From positions 1 to 5,037 of the forward strand of contig SXOM01000529.1 of the NCBI GenBank assembly GCA_005776735.1: 5,037 nucleotides of DNA, in the 5' to 3' direction. The translations under genes were made by a program, and so were the position numbers. This stretch comes from Pseudomonadota bacterium (GTDB lineage: Bacteria > Myxococcota_A > UBA796 > SXON01). The notes below the pieces were generated by a model, which saw only the letters and a program-made list of their open reading frames with translations, was not told the origin of the DNA and did not search any database. Of this stretch, positions 1 to 5,037 are shown piece after piece. How positions within the stretch are numbered: the stretch's first letter is position 1; each line of letters starts with the position of its first letter.

Positions 1-312
1 GAGGCCGACCCCTGCGCCGGCTGCCCGGCGCCGTGCGTGTCGGCTTGCCCGGGGGCCGCGTTCCCGGGCGGCACGTGGGCGGTGGCGCCGTGCGCGGCGT
101 TCCACGCGGCCTCGGACGTGTGCACCGCCACCTGCCACGCACGCGAAGCGTGTCCCGCCGGCGCGGCCCACCGCTACCCGCGGGAGGAGCTCACGTACCA
201 CTACGATCGCCGCGCCGGCCGGGCGTTCTTGCAGGCGTGCGCGGGGCTCGCCGAAGGCGCCGACGGCCACCAGGGGGTCGGGCCCCACTGGCGCGCCTGG
301 GAGGCGCGCTGA
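1..312 (+). CDS. 4Fe-4S ferredoxin-like protein, C-terminal fragment (5' end outside window)
   Basis: The frame is open from the first base and ends at TGA 310-312, giving 103 residues of a protein that starts upstream; the in-frame ATG-like codons inside are not credible starts because the key motif lies at or before them. What is seen is a cysteine-rich segment C5-x2-C8-x3-C12-x3-C16-P, the pattern of a ferredoxin-type iron-sulfur ligand loop, then a second cysteine group (C31, C41-x3-C45-x5-C51-P) and a tail containing YHYDRRAG. This arrangement resembles the C-terminal half of small bacterial 4Fe-4S ferredoxin-like proteins of roughly 200 residues whose role is not well established. The likely job is electron transfer in the cytoplasm. 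Its stop overlaps the start of the ferritin-like gene by one base, so the two are probably co-translated, and it could donate electrons to that diiron protein (inference). The cluster type and N-terminal domain cannot be judged from the fragment. Confidence 0.65.
   Translation, partial: EADPCAGCPAPCVSACPGAAFPGGTWAVAPCAAFHAASDVCTATCHAREACPAGAAHRYPREELTYHYDRRAGRAFLQACAGLAEGADGHQGVGPHWRAWEAR
299..304 (+). promoter_or_regulatory. Shine-Dalgarno sequence for the ferritin-like gene
   Basis: GGGAGG ends 7 bases before the ATG at 312, which is good spacing. It lies inside the end of the upstream gene and supports 312 as the true start over the much longer upstream-open frame that begins near base 33, whose extra 93 residues are arginine/glycine-rich out-of-frame translation of the ferredoxin-like gene. 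Confidence 0.6.
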
Positions 313-1052
313 TGGGCTGGCTCCGCCGGGCGTGGATCACCGTGGCGAGCGAAGTGGCGTGGCGGATCCCCGGCCGCCCCCAGCGCCTGCTGCACGCTTT
401 CTCGCTCGCGGAGCGCGGCAGCATGGTCGACGTGCTCTTCGCGGCCGAGGCCACCCCCCGGCGCGACCTGCGGCGGAAGTACTTCCTCCACGCGCTCGAC
501 GAGGGCCGCCACGCCCGCGTCTTCGCCGACCGGGTGCGCGCCTTGGGCCGGGGCGACCGGGCCGAAGCCGCGGTCGAGGACAGCGGCCAGCTCGTCGAGG
601 CCGGCATCTCCGGCGGGCTGACGCTGTTCGAACGGCTCGGCGAGGACGACTTCCTGGCGTTCGTGTACGTCGCGGAGGCCGACGCCGTCGAGCAGTTCGG
701 GGTGTACCTCGATCGGGGTCTGGCCGACCCCGACACCGCCCTGGAGCTGCGCACCATCCTCAAGGACGAGGTCTTCCACGTGTCGTACAGCCGGGCCGAG
801 CTGGAGCGCATGCGCAAGGACGGCAAGCCGGTCGACCGCATGGTCCGCAACCGGCGCCTGCGCCGGTTGTGGGAGCGCTACCTGCGCTTGACCCGCGACA
901 TCGGCGCCCGCGTGAGCGGCGTGTGGCTCACCCTGCTGTACTTCGTGGCGCTCGGCCCGTTCCGCCTCGTCGCGCGGCTGGAACGCGGGGGCTGGCACCC
1001 CGTCCCGCCGCGGGCGCCGGACGCACTCGCAGCCGCACGCGCGGAGGGCTGA
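312..1052 (+). CDS. Ferritin-like (diiron carboxylate) domain protein
   Basis: This 246-aa protein shows the four-helix ferritin-like ligand pattern. A candidate first-helix glutamate is E34 (or E46), followed by D-E64-G-R-H67 (ExxH). A third-helix glutamate is E122 or E127, followed by D-E153-V-F-H156 (second ExxH). The roughly 30-residue spacing from E34 to E64 and from E122 to E153 is typical of this fold, so a two-metal (probably Fe-Fe) centre is likely. After the bundle comes a basic stretch (about 166-195) and a hydrophobic segment (about 203-223) that may associate with the membrane. The start at ATG 312 has a good Shine-Dalgarno sequence, and TGATG overlaps tie the gene to both neighbours. 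Diiron proteins of this type can be oxygenases, oxidases or metal-storage proteins; the ferredoxin-like gene before it and the carbamoyltransferase after it favour an oxidative tailoring enzyme over storage. That is inference: the fold is well supported, the reaction is unknown. Confidence 0.72.
   Translation: MGWLRRAWITVASEVAWRIPGRPQRLLHAFSLAERGSMVDVLFAAEATPRRDLRRKYFLHALDEGRHARVFADRVRALGRGDRAEAAVEDSGQLVEAGISGGLTLFERLGEDDFLAFVYVAEADAVEQFGVYLDRGLADPDTALELRTILKDEVFHVSYSRAELERMRKDGKPVDRMVRNRRLRRLWERYLRLTRDIGARVSGVWLTLLYFVALGPFRLVARLERGGWHPVPPRAPDALAAARAEG
1043..1048 (+). promoter_or_regulatory. Shine-Dalgarno-like GGAGGG before the carbamoyltransferase
   Basis: GGAGGG lies within the last codons of the ferritin-like gene and ends 3 bases before ATG 1052. 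That is close, but the GGAG core leaves 5 bases. Together with the TGATG overlap at 1050-1054 it supports translation starting at 1052. Confidence 0.5.
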
Positions 1053-2803
1053 TGGCCACCTGGATCCTGGGGGTGAGCGCGCTGTACCACGACGCCGCCG
1101 TGGCCCTCCTGCGCGACGGCGTCGTGGTGGCAGCGGTGCAGGAGGAACGGTTCTCGCGGCTCAAGCACGACGCCGCCTTGCCGGTGCGCGCGGCGCGGTG
1201 GTGCATGGCCGAGGCCGGCATCGGCCCGGAAGACCTCGACTGGCTGGTCTTCTACGAGAAGCCGCTCCGCAAGTTCGAGCGCATCCTGTCCACCTCTGTG
1301 GCAACTTTTCCGCGCTCATGGGCGAGTTTTCCGCGCCAGATGCACGCGTGGCTCGGCGACAAGTTGTGGCTGCGCGGCAACCTGTGCTCCACCTTCGGGG
1401 TGCGGCCCGAGAAGGTCCTCTTCTGCGAGCACCACCTCTCCCACGCCGCGAGTGCCTTCTACGGGAGCCCCCACGACAATGCGGCGGTCCTGTGCGTCGA
1501 CGGCGTGGGGGAGTGGGCCACGACCTCGTTGTGGCGCGGGCGGGGGCACACGCTCGAGCCCGTCGGCGAGGTGCGCTGGCCCCACTCGCTCGGGCTCTAC
1601 TACAGTGCCATCACCGCGCACCTCGGCTTCATGGTCAACGAGGGCGAGTTCAAGGTGATGGGGATGGCGGCGTACGGCCGGCCCCGCTTCGACCCGCAGC
1701 TCGCCCAGCTCCTGCGCCTGGAGGCCGATGGCGCCTTCTCCGTCGACCTCGACGCGTTCCGCTGGCACTGGCACCCCACCGAAGCCGCCGGGCCGCGCCT
1801 GGCCGAGCTGGTCGGCCCCGCCCGGTTCCCGGGCACGCCGTTCACCCCCGAGCTCGCGCCCGGCGACGCCAGCCCGGCGCAGGTCGCCGAGTCCCAGCGG
1901 CACGCCGACATCGCCGCGACCGCGCAGCGCCAGGTCGAAGCGGCGATGCTGCACCTCGCGCACCACGCCAAGGCCCAGGTGGGGGGCGACGCGCTGTGCC
2001 TCGCGGGGGGCGTGGCGCTCAACTCGGTGGCGAACCACCGCCTCGCGGCCCAGGGACCGTTCGCGCACCTGTGGGTGCACCCGGCCCCCGGGGACGCCGG
2101 CGGCGCGCTCGGCGCGGCGTGGTGGGTGTGGCACCAGGTGCTCGGCCATCCACGCGGCGCCGTGCTCGATCGGGCCGACCTCGGGCGCTCCACCCCCCGC
2201 GCCCGTTCGAAGGACTGGCTCGACGACCTGGGCGCGCACCCGGTCGACGTGGGCGACGAAGCGCCCGAACGCGCCGCGGCCGACCTCGCCGCCGGCCGCG
2301 TGGTGGGCTGGCTCGAGGGGCGGTGCGAGTGGGGCCCCCGCGCGTTGGGACACCGGTCGATCCTCGCCGATCCACGCGAGGCCCAGATGCGGGACCGCGT
2401 CAACGCCCACGTGAAGTACCGGGAGCCGTTCCGGCCGTTCGCACCTTCGGTCATCGCGGCCGCCGCGGGCGAGTGGTTCGACATCCCGCCCGCCGCGGCC
2501 GCGCCGGCGCGGTTCATGTTGTCGACCGGCCCGGTGCGCGGCGACCGCCGCGAATCGCTCGGGGCGGTGACCCACGTGGACGGCACCGCGCGTGTCCACG
2601 TCGTCGACCCCGAGACCTCGCCGGCCTACCACCGCCTGATCGCCCACTTCGGTGAGCTGACCGGCGTGCCGGCGGTCCTCAACACGTCGTTCAACCTCAA
2701 GGGCGAGCCGGTGGTCGCCACCGCCGTCGACGCGATGGCGACCTTCGTGCGGTCGGGGCTCGACGTATTGTACGTCGACGGCTACCGCGTGGAGTCCCGA
2801 TGA
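1052..2803 (+). CDS. Carbamoyltransferase, NodU/CmcH/SxtI family
   Basis: This 583-aa protein, the usual size for the family, uses carbamoyl phosphate and ATP to make a carbamoyl-adenylate and transfers the carbamoyl group to a hydroxyl of an acceptor (family knowledge from TobZ, NodU, CmcH and SxtI). The N-terminal Kae1-like domain begins with ILGVSALYHDAAVALL (about 5-20) and QEERFSRLKHD (30-40). It holds the metal-site motif H127-H128-L-S-H131, then D150-G-V-G-E-W, AGGVALN (318-324) and HPAPGDAGGALG with D348, the expected fourth metal ligand. The C-terminal YrdC-like domain carries R424-C-E-W-G-P-R-A-L-G-H-R-S, then a KYREPFRPFAPS motif and N544-T-S-F-N-L-K-G-E-P. All signature motifs are present, so the enzyme should be active. 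It is coupled by 1 nt to the ferritin-like gene and by ATGA (2800-2803) to the DUF5989 gene. The acceptor (sugar, antibiotic-like molecule or glycan) cannot be determined. The family is certain, the substrate unknown. Confidence 0.95.
   Translation: MATWILGVSALYHDAAVALLRDGVVVAAVQEERFSRLKHDAALPVRAARWCMAEAGIGPEDLDWLVFYEKPLRKFERILSTSVATFPRSWASFPRQMHAWLGDKLWLRGNLCSTFGVRPEKVLFCEHHLSHAASAFYGSPHDNAAVLCVDGVGEWATTSLWRGRGHTLEPVGEVRWPHSLGLYYSAITAHLGFMVNEGEFKVMGMAAYGRPRFDPQLAQLLRLEADGAFSVDLDAFRWHWHPTEAAGPRLAELVGPARFPGTPFTPELAPGDASPAQVAESQRHADIAATAQRQVEAAMLHLAHHAKAQVGGDALCLAGGVALNSVANHRLAAQGPFAHLWVHPAPGDAGGALGAAWWVWHQVLGHPRGAVLDRADLGRSTPRARSKDWLDDLGAHPVDVGDEAPERAAADLAAGRVVGWLEGRCEWGPRALGHRSILADPREAQMRDRVNAHVKYREPFRPFAPSVIAAAAGEWFDIPPAAAAPARFMLSTGPVRGDRRESLGAVTHVDGTARVHVVDPETSPAYHRLIAHFGELTGVPAVLNTSFNLKGEPVVATAVDAMATFVRSGLDVLYVDGYRVESR
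2791..2794 (+). promoter_or_regulatory. Shine-Dalgarno GGAG for the DUF5989 gene
   Basis: GGAG sits 5 bases before ATG 2800, inside the end of the carbamoyltransferase gene. With the ATGA overlap it supports the small frame at 2800 as a genuine, translationally coupled gene. Confidence 0.5.
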
Positions 2804-3000
2804 CCGACCCCGTGCCCCCTTCCGCCTCCCAAGCCTGGCTCCTGCGCTTCGGCACCGCGGGGGCGTTGTTGGCGATGTTGGCGCGGGGCCAGCGGTGGTG
2901 GATGTTGCCGCTGGTCATGTTGCTGTTGATCGTGGGCGTGGGGCTGCTGTTCCTGCAGAGCATCCATTACGTCGCGCCGTTCATCTACATGGTGTTCTGA
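2800..3000 (+). CDS. DUF5989 family (SxtK-like) small membrane protein
   Basis: This 66-aa protein has an N-terminal part (about 12-32, AWLLRFGTAGALLAMLARGQ), then RWW, one strongly hydrophobic helix (about 35-54, LPLVMLLLIVGVGLLFL) and the ending VAPFIYMVF. A basic/aromatic patch before a single transmembrane helix and a terminal APFIY-hydrophobic tail are the hallmarks of the DUF5989 family, small proteins commonly encoded right after carbamoyltransferases and, to my knowledge, related to SxtK of saxitoxin clusters. The biochemical role is unknown; a membrane anchor or partner for the carbamoyltransferase is a reasonable inference. The gene starts within the stop of the carbamoyltransferase (ATGA) and its own TGA shares a base with the ATG of the nuclease gene. 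The family assignment rests on the terminal motif and the position rather than on a search. Confidence 0.8.
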   Translation: MTDPVPPSASQAWLLRFGTAGALLAMLARGQRWWMLPLVMLLLIVGVGLLFLQSIHYVAPFIYMVF

Positions 3001-3620
3001 TGCGTGCGCTGTTGTTCCTCGCGGTCGGTTGCACCGACTGGTTCGGCGGGGGCGGCGACACCGCCCCGGTCGACAGCGCCGACGCCGACACCGACGTGGA
3101 CACCGACACCGACGCGGACACCGACGCCGCGGCCCTCGCCGCCGACGACGCCCGCGTGCGCGCCCTCGAGGACCTGCCCGGCGGCGAGTTCCCGTGCCGC
3201 ACCGCGCTCCTGGTGCGCGTCAAGCACATCGTCGACGGCGACACCGCCTACGTGCAACCCGACGAAGGCGGCGACCAGCTCAAGGTCCGCTTCATCGGGG
3301 TGGACACCCCCGAGGTCGCCCACGATGCCGATCCGGCCGAGTGCTACGGCGAAGAGGCGATGGCGTACTCCAGCGAAGCGCTGCTCGACCGGCTGGCGTG
3401 GCTCACCTTCGACGCCGAGTGCACCGACGTGTACGGCCGGTCGTTGGCGTACGTGATCCGTGGCGACGGCGACGAGGGCTTCCACAACCGCGTCCTCGCC
3501 CGCAACGGCTACGCCTCCGCGCTCGCCATCGAGCCCAACACCACCTTCGAGACCGAGATCGACCGTGACGTGGCCCAGGCCAAGGTCGAGGGCCTCGGGA
3601 TGTGGGAGGGGTGCCCCTGA
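3000..3620 (+). CDS. Putative lipoprotein with thermonuclease (SNase-like) domain
   Basis: The 206-aa product starts with a very short hydrophobic leader and a lipobox-like AVGC (C11), followed by a Gly-rich and then Asp/Thr-rich linker (about 20-43), then a staphylococcal-nuclease domain (about 66-206). Every active-site position of Staphylococcus nuclease has a match: D79-G-D81-T (calcium and backbone site), R97 in VRFIGVDTPE with D102, T103 and E105 (general base), and Y145-G-R147 (second catalytic arginine). It should be a calcium-dependent phosphodiesterase cleaving DNA or RNA outside the cytoplasm, anchored by lipid. Cysteines C66, C115, C141 and C205 could form disulfides in the periplasm. 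Thr follows the lipid-bearing Cys, with no inner-membrane retention Asp at +2, so outer-membrane sorting is plausible. The start is ATG 3000, overlapping the previous stop by one base, with no clear Shine-Dalgarno sequence, so expression probably depends on coupling. A functional link to the carbamoyltransferase is not evident. Confidence 0.9.
   Translation: MRALLFLAVGCTDWFGGGGDTAPVDSADADTDVDTDTDADTDAAALAADDARVRALEDLPGGEFPCRTALLVRVKHIVDGDTAYVQPDEGGDQLKVRFIGVDTPEVAHDADPAECYGEEAMAYSSEALLDRLAWLTFDAECTDVYGRSLAYVIRGDGDEGFHNRVLARNGYASALAIEPNTTFETEIDRDVAQAKVEGLGMWEGCP
3081..3128 (+). repeat. Hexanucleotide tandem repeat encoding Asp-Thr/Ala/Val linker
   Basis: Eight consecutive 6-base units of the form GAC-NNN encode D28 to A43 of the lipoprotein as DA/DT/DV/DT/DT/DA/DT/DA. 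Units vary only in the second codon (GCC, ACC, GTG, ACC, ACC, GCG, ACC, GCC). It forms an acidic flexible spacer between the lipid anchor and the nuclease domain. Such repeats can change copy number by slippage in frame, since each unit is six bases. Confidence 0.85.
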
Positions 3621-3628
3621 GCGGATCG

Positions 3629-3657
3629 TTGACATCGGGTGACGCCGGAATTACGGC
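3629..3657 (+). promoter_or_regulatory. Candidate promoter for the ATP synthase operon (weak -10)
   Basis: A perfect TTGACA lies at 3629-3634, just after the stop of the nuclease gene. Seventeen bases further on, 3652-3657 reads TACGGC, which keeps only the first two bases of a TATAAT box. Its place in the only gap of the window, upstream of atpZ, makes it a reasonable promoter for the downstream operon, but the -10 is poor and a perfect hexamer can occur by chance. Confidence is therefore low. Confidence 0.35.
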
Positions 3658-3662
3658 GCGCG

Positions 3663-3692
3663 GCCTCCGGGCTCCCCCCGGCGGCGCTCTTT
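3663..3692 (+). terminator. Possible weak intrinsic terminator (imperfect hairpin plus CTCTTT)
   Basis: CCGGG (3667-3671) pairs with CCCGG (3677-3681) across a 5-base loop, and GCC (3663-3665) pairs with GGC (3683-3685) beyond one mismatch, giving an 8-pair imperfect GC-rich stem. The following sequence, GCGCTCTTT, has only a short T-rich end. It could end the upstream five-gene unit, but it lies downstream of the candidate promoter, so both cannot work in the simple sense; GC-rich stems are common by chance here. Confidence 0.25.
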
Positions 3693-3717
3693 GCCCGACC
3701 CCGCGTGATCGCGCCCG

Positions 3718-3954
3718 ATGATCGACCCGAACATCTGGCGGCAGTTGGCTCCCGCTTTGGCGCAGGTGGGCACGATGACCGGCTCGGTGCTGGGCGGCGT
3801 GCTCCTCGGCGTGTGGCTCGACCGACTCTTCGCGACCGCCCCCTGGCTCACCGGGGTGTGCGCGTTCGCGGGGCTCGCCGCCGGCGCGCTCCATCTCGCG
3901 CGGGGGGTGCGCAACGACCCTCCCCATGATGCTTCCCCACCACCTCCTCCGTGA
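3718..3954 (+). CDS. atpZ: AtpZ/AtpI-family protein (F0F1 ATP synthase accessory)
   Basis: This 78-aa protein has two predicted membrane helices (about 14-34 and 43-61) joined by WLDRLFATAPW, matching the G-x-WLD-x-LF-x-(T/S)-x-PW signature of the AtpZ-type small proteins encoded at the head of ATP synthase operons. It ends in a short proline-rich tail (SPPPPP). In bacteria AtpZ and AtpI have been linked to magnesium/calcium handling and to assembly of the rotor; which applies here is unknown. An in-frame TGA at 3706-3708 forces the start to ATG 3718 or later; 3718 is chosen because residues before M20 are plausible for this family. No good Shine-Dalgarno sequence is visible. The 3' end overlaps the next gene by 29 nt, so the two are translationally linked. 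Confidence 0.85.
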   Translation: MIDPNIWRQLAPALAQVGTMTGSVLGGVLLGVWLDRLFATAPWLTGVCAFAGLAAGALHLARGVRNDPPHDASPPPPP

Positions 3955-4267
3955 CGCCACCCTGCTCTCCGTCGTGACGACGGCGGGCGCGCTCGTGGTC
4001 GACGGTCGGCTCGGTCTGGAGCTCGGGATCGGCGCCATCGCGGGCCTGGCCAACGTCGGGTTGTGGCTCATCGCGGGCTACAGCCTGCTCCACGGGGGCC
4101 TCGGCCGGGCGATGTTGCCGGTCAAGCTCTTCGCCGCCGTCGGGCTCGTGTGGGCCCTGCAGCGTTGGGTGCCGGGCGCGCCCGCCTTCGTCGGCTTCTC
4201 CCTCCCGCTCGTGGCCATGATCGGCCGCGTGCTCCTCGGTCACCCCACGCACGCGAGGGTCGGATGA
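3926..4267 (+). CDS. atpI: AtpI-like protein (ATP synthase subunit I family)
   Basis: The 113-aa protein is almost entirely hydrophobic, with four likely membrane helices: about 13-27, 31-54, 64-81 and 86-104. The order (short polar N-terminus, paired helices, Gly-rich second helix with IAGLANVGLWL) and the position between atpZ and atpB fit the ATP synthase subunit I family, a non-stoichiometric protein that aids assembly of the c-ring in some bacteria. Sequence conservation in this family is low, so placement depends heavily on context. Two consecutive ATGs (3926 and 3929) are possible starts; either gives an overlap of about 26-29 nt with atpZ. Its stop overlaps atpB by ATGA (4264-4267). 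Being so tightly nested, it is probably made only together with its neighbours. Confidence 0.75.
   Translation: MMLPHHLLRDATLLSVVTTAGALVVDGRLGLELGIGAIAGLANVGLWLIAGYSLLHGGLGRAMLPVKLFAAVGLVWALQRWVPGAPAFVGFSLPLVAMIGRVLLGHPTHARVG
4255..4259 (+). promoter_or_regulatory. Shine-Dalgarno-like GAGGG before atpB
   Basis: GAGGG ends 4 bases before ATG 4264, inside the end of the AtpI-like gene. Spacing is short; coupling through the ATGA overlap probably also contributes to initiation. Confidence 0.4.
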
Positions 4268-5037
4268 TCACCGAACTCCTGGGCACGTTGGCGCTCCAGG
4301 CGCTGCAGCCCATGGTCAGCGGCTTCAACTGGTTCCACTTCCTCCCGGGCATCGGCGACGGCACGCTCGGCGAGCTGTTGCACCTGCAGCACCCGAGCGA
4401 CGCGTGGGTGGTTCCCGCCGCGTGGTTCTCCGTGGTGGTGGTGCTCGGCCTCGCGCTCCTCGCGCGGATGGGCCTCGAGCGTGCGCTCGCGAAGGAAGGC
4501 ACCGAGAAGTACATCCCCGACTCGGGCCTCACCGCGCGCAACGTGCTCGAGATCTTCGTCGAGGGGTTCTACGGCCTCGTCGAGGGCGTGGTGGGCGCCA
4601 AGGAAGCGGCCAACTTCTTCCCGATCGTGGGCACGCTCTTCGTGTACCTGCTCACGTCCAACCTGCTGGGCCTCATCCCGGGCAACCTCCCGGTCACCGA
4701 GAACTTCTCCAGCAACCTGGCGATGTCCATCACGGTCTTCCTGATGTTCAACTACGCCGGCCTCACCCGCAACGGGTTCGAGTACGTCAAGCACCTCTGG
4801 GGCCCGATCTTCCTCATCGGCTTCCTGCTCTTCCCGATCGAGGTCTTCGGCCTGCTCCTCCGGCCGTTCTCGCTCACCGTCCGTCTCACCGCCAACATGT
4901 ACGCCGACCACCTGGTCAGCGGCGCCGTCCGCGATGTCGCCGGCGACCTCGTGGGCGTGGTCGGCATGGTCATCGCGCCGGTCCCGTTCTACGCGCTCGG
5001 CGCGTTCGTCTGCCTCATCCAGGCCTTCGTCTACAGC
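4264..5037 (+). CDS. atpB: F0F1 ATP synthase subunit a (AtpB), 3' end outside window
   Basis: The frame is open from ATG 4264 to the last base, giving 258 residues; no stop is reached. Subunit a forms the proton half-channels beside the c-ring in the membrane. The hallmark helix reads RPFSLTVRLTANMYADH (R200 to H216) with the essential arginine R207 and conserved N211, corresponding to R210 and N214 of the E. coli protein. Near the end CLIQAFVY carries Q253, matching the conserved Gln (Q252) of the last helix. Other expected parts are a first membrane helix (about 44-62), a NVLEIFVEGFYG loop/helix (about 85-96), and LTSNLLGLIPG (about 130-140), which precedes the third helix. Only a few C-terminal residues should be missing. 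The start overlaps the AtpI-like stop by ATGA. The c-subunit and other F0 genes would be expected just downstream. The family is certain, the exact end unknown. Confidence 0.97.
   Translation, partial: MITELLGTLALQALQPMVSGFNWFHFLPGIGDGTLGELLHLQHPSDAWVVPAAWFSVVVVLGLALLARMGLERALAKEGTEKYIPDSGLTARNVLEIFVEGFYGLVEGVVGAKEAANFFPIVGTLFVYLLTSNLLGLIPGNLPVTENFSSNLAMSITVFLMFNYAGLTRNGFEYVKHLWGPIFLIGFLLFPIEVFGLLLRPFSLTVRLTANMYADHLVSGAVRDVAGDLVGVVGMVIAPVPFYALGAFVCLIQAFVYS

Noticed and set aside
33..311. Upstream extension of the ferritin-like frame, adding 93 residues
   Set aside because: The added residues are Arg/Gly/Pro-rich with no domain character, overlap the cysteine-motif gene in another frame, and a good Shine-Dalgarno sequence points to ATG 312.
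332..1051. Upstream extension of the carbamoyltransferase frame, adding 240 residues
   Set aside because: The extension is low-complexity Arg/Pro/Ala sequence lying over the ferritin-like gene; the family N-terminus (ILGVSALYHD) begins right after ATG 1052.
1306..1336. Direct repeat TTTTCCGCGC twice, 21 bases apart, in an AT-richer patch of the carbamoyltransferase
   Set aside because: It encodes a repeated Phe-Pro-Arg within a region where this family has similar aromatic/basic residues; no flanking mobile-element features are present, so chance codon reuse is the simpler explanation.
1316..2647. Long minus-strand open frame (443 codons) opposite the carbamoyltransferase
   Set aside because: Its composition (Gly/Arg/Val/His rich, no motifs) is what the complement of a GC-rich gene gives; the + strand product carries all family motifs.
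1198..2655. Second + strand open frame (485 codons) inside the carbamoyltransferase
   Set aside because: It is Arg/Gly/Pro-rich shadow translation with no recognisable domain.
2985..3635. Minus-strand frame (216 codons) with a Gly-Val repeat
   Set aside because: The GVGVxVGV pattern is the antisense image of the GAC-ACC repeat in the nuclease lipoprotein, which has complete catalytic motifs.
4240..4911. Minus-strand frame (223 codons) rich in Glu/Arg/His opposite atpB
   Set aside because: It is the antisense image of a hydrophobic membrane protein; atpB on the + strand is unmistakable.

Overview
The window is very GC-rich, with strong G/C preference at third codon positions, and is packed with genes on the + strand. 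The lipoprotein with an Asp/Thr-repeat linker after its cysteine, the coding style and the high GC suggest a myxobacterium-like organism (Myxococcota or the former Deltaproteobacteria). That placement is inference from style, not from a marker gene. No tRNA, rRNA, CRISPR array or insertion sequence is visible.

Region 1 (1-3620) is a tight unidirectional run of five genes joined by 1-4 nt stop/start overlaps. In order they are: the C-terminal part of a cysteine-rich 4Fe-4S ferredoxin-like protein (cut by the window start); a 246-aa ferritin-like (diiron carboxylate) protein; a full-length 583-aa NodU/CmcH/SxtI-type carbamoyltransferase; a 66-aa DUF5989 (SxtK-like) membrane protein; and a putative lipoprotein carrying a complete staphylococcal-nuclease-like (thermonuclease) domain. 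The carbamoyltransferase/DUF5989 pairing resembles the one known from saxitoxin-type clusters and many other bacteria. The SxtJ-type gene that often accompanies the pair is absent between them. The ferredoxin-like and ferritin-like genes upstream suggest a redox/oxygenase function feeding the same product, but no substrate can be read from the sequence.

Region 2 (3621-3717) is a 97-bp gap, the only real intergenic space. It holds a perfect TTGACA hexamer that could be a -35 box, and a GC-rich imperfect hairpin followed by CTCTTT that could be a weak terminator. It probably separates the two transcription units.

Region 3 (3718-5037) is the start of an F-type ATP synthase (F0) operon: an AtpZ-like two-helix protein, an AtpI-like four-helix protein overlapping it by 29 nt, and atpB (F0 subunit a), joined to the previous gene by ATGA and cut by the window end after the essential-arginine helix. 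Together they would build the membrane proton channel, with AtpZ/AtpI as accessory assembly or ion-handling proteins.
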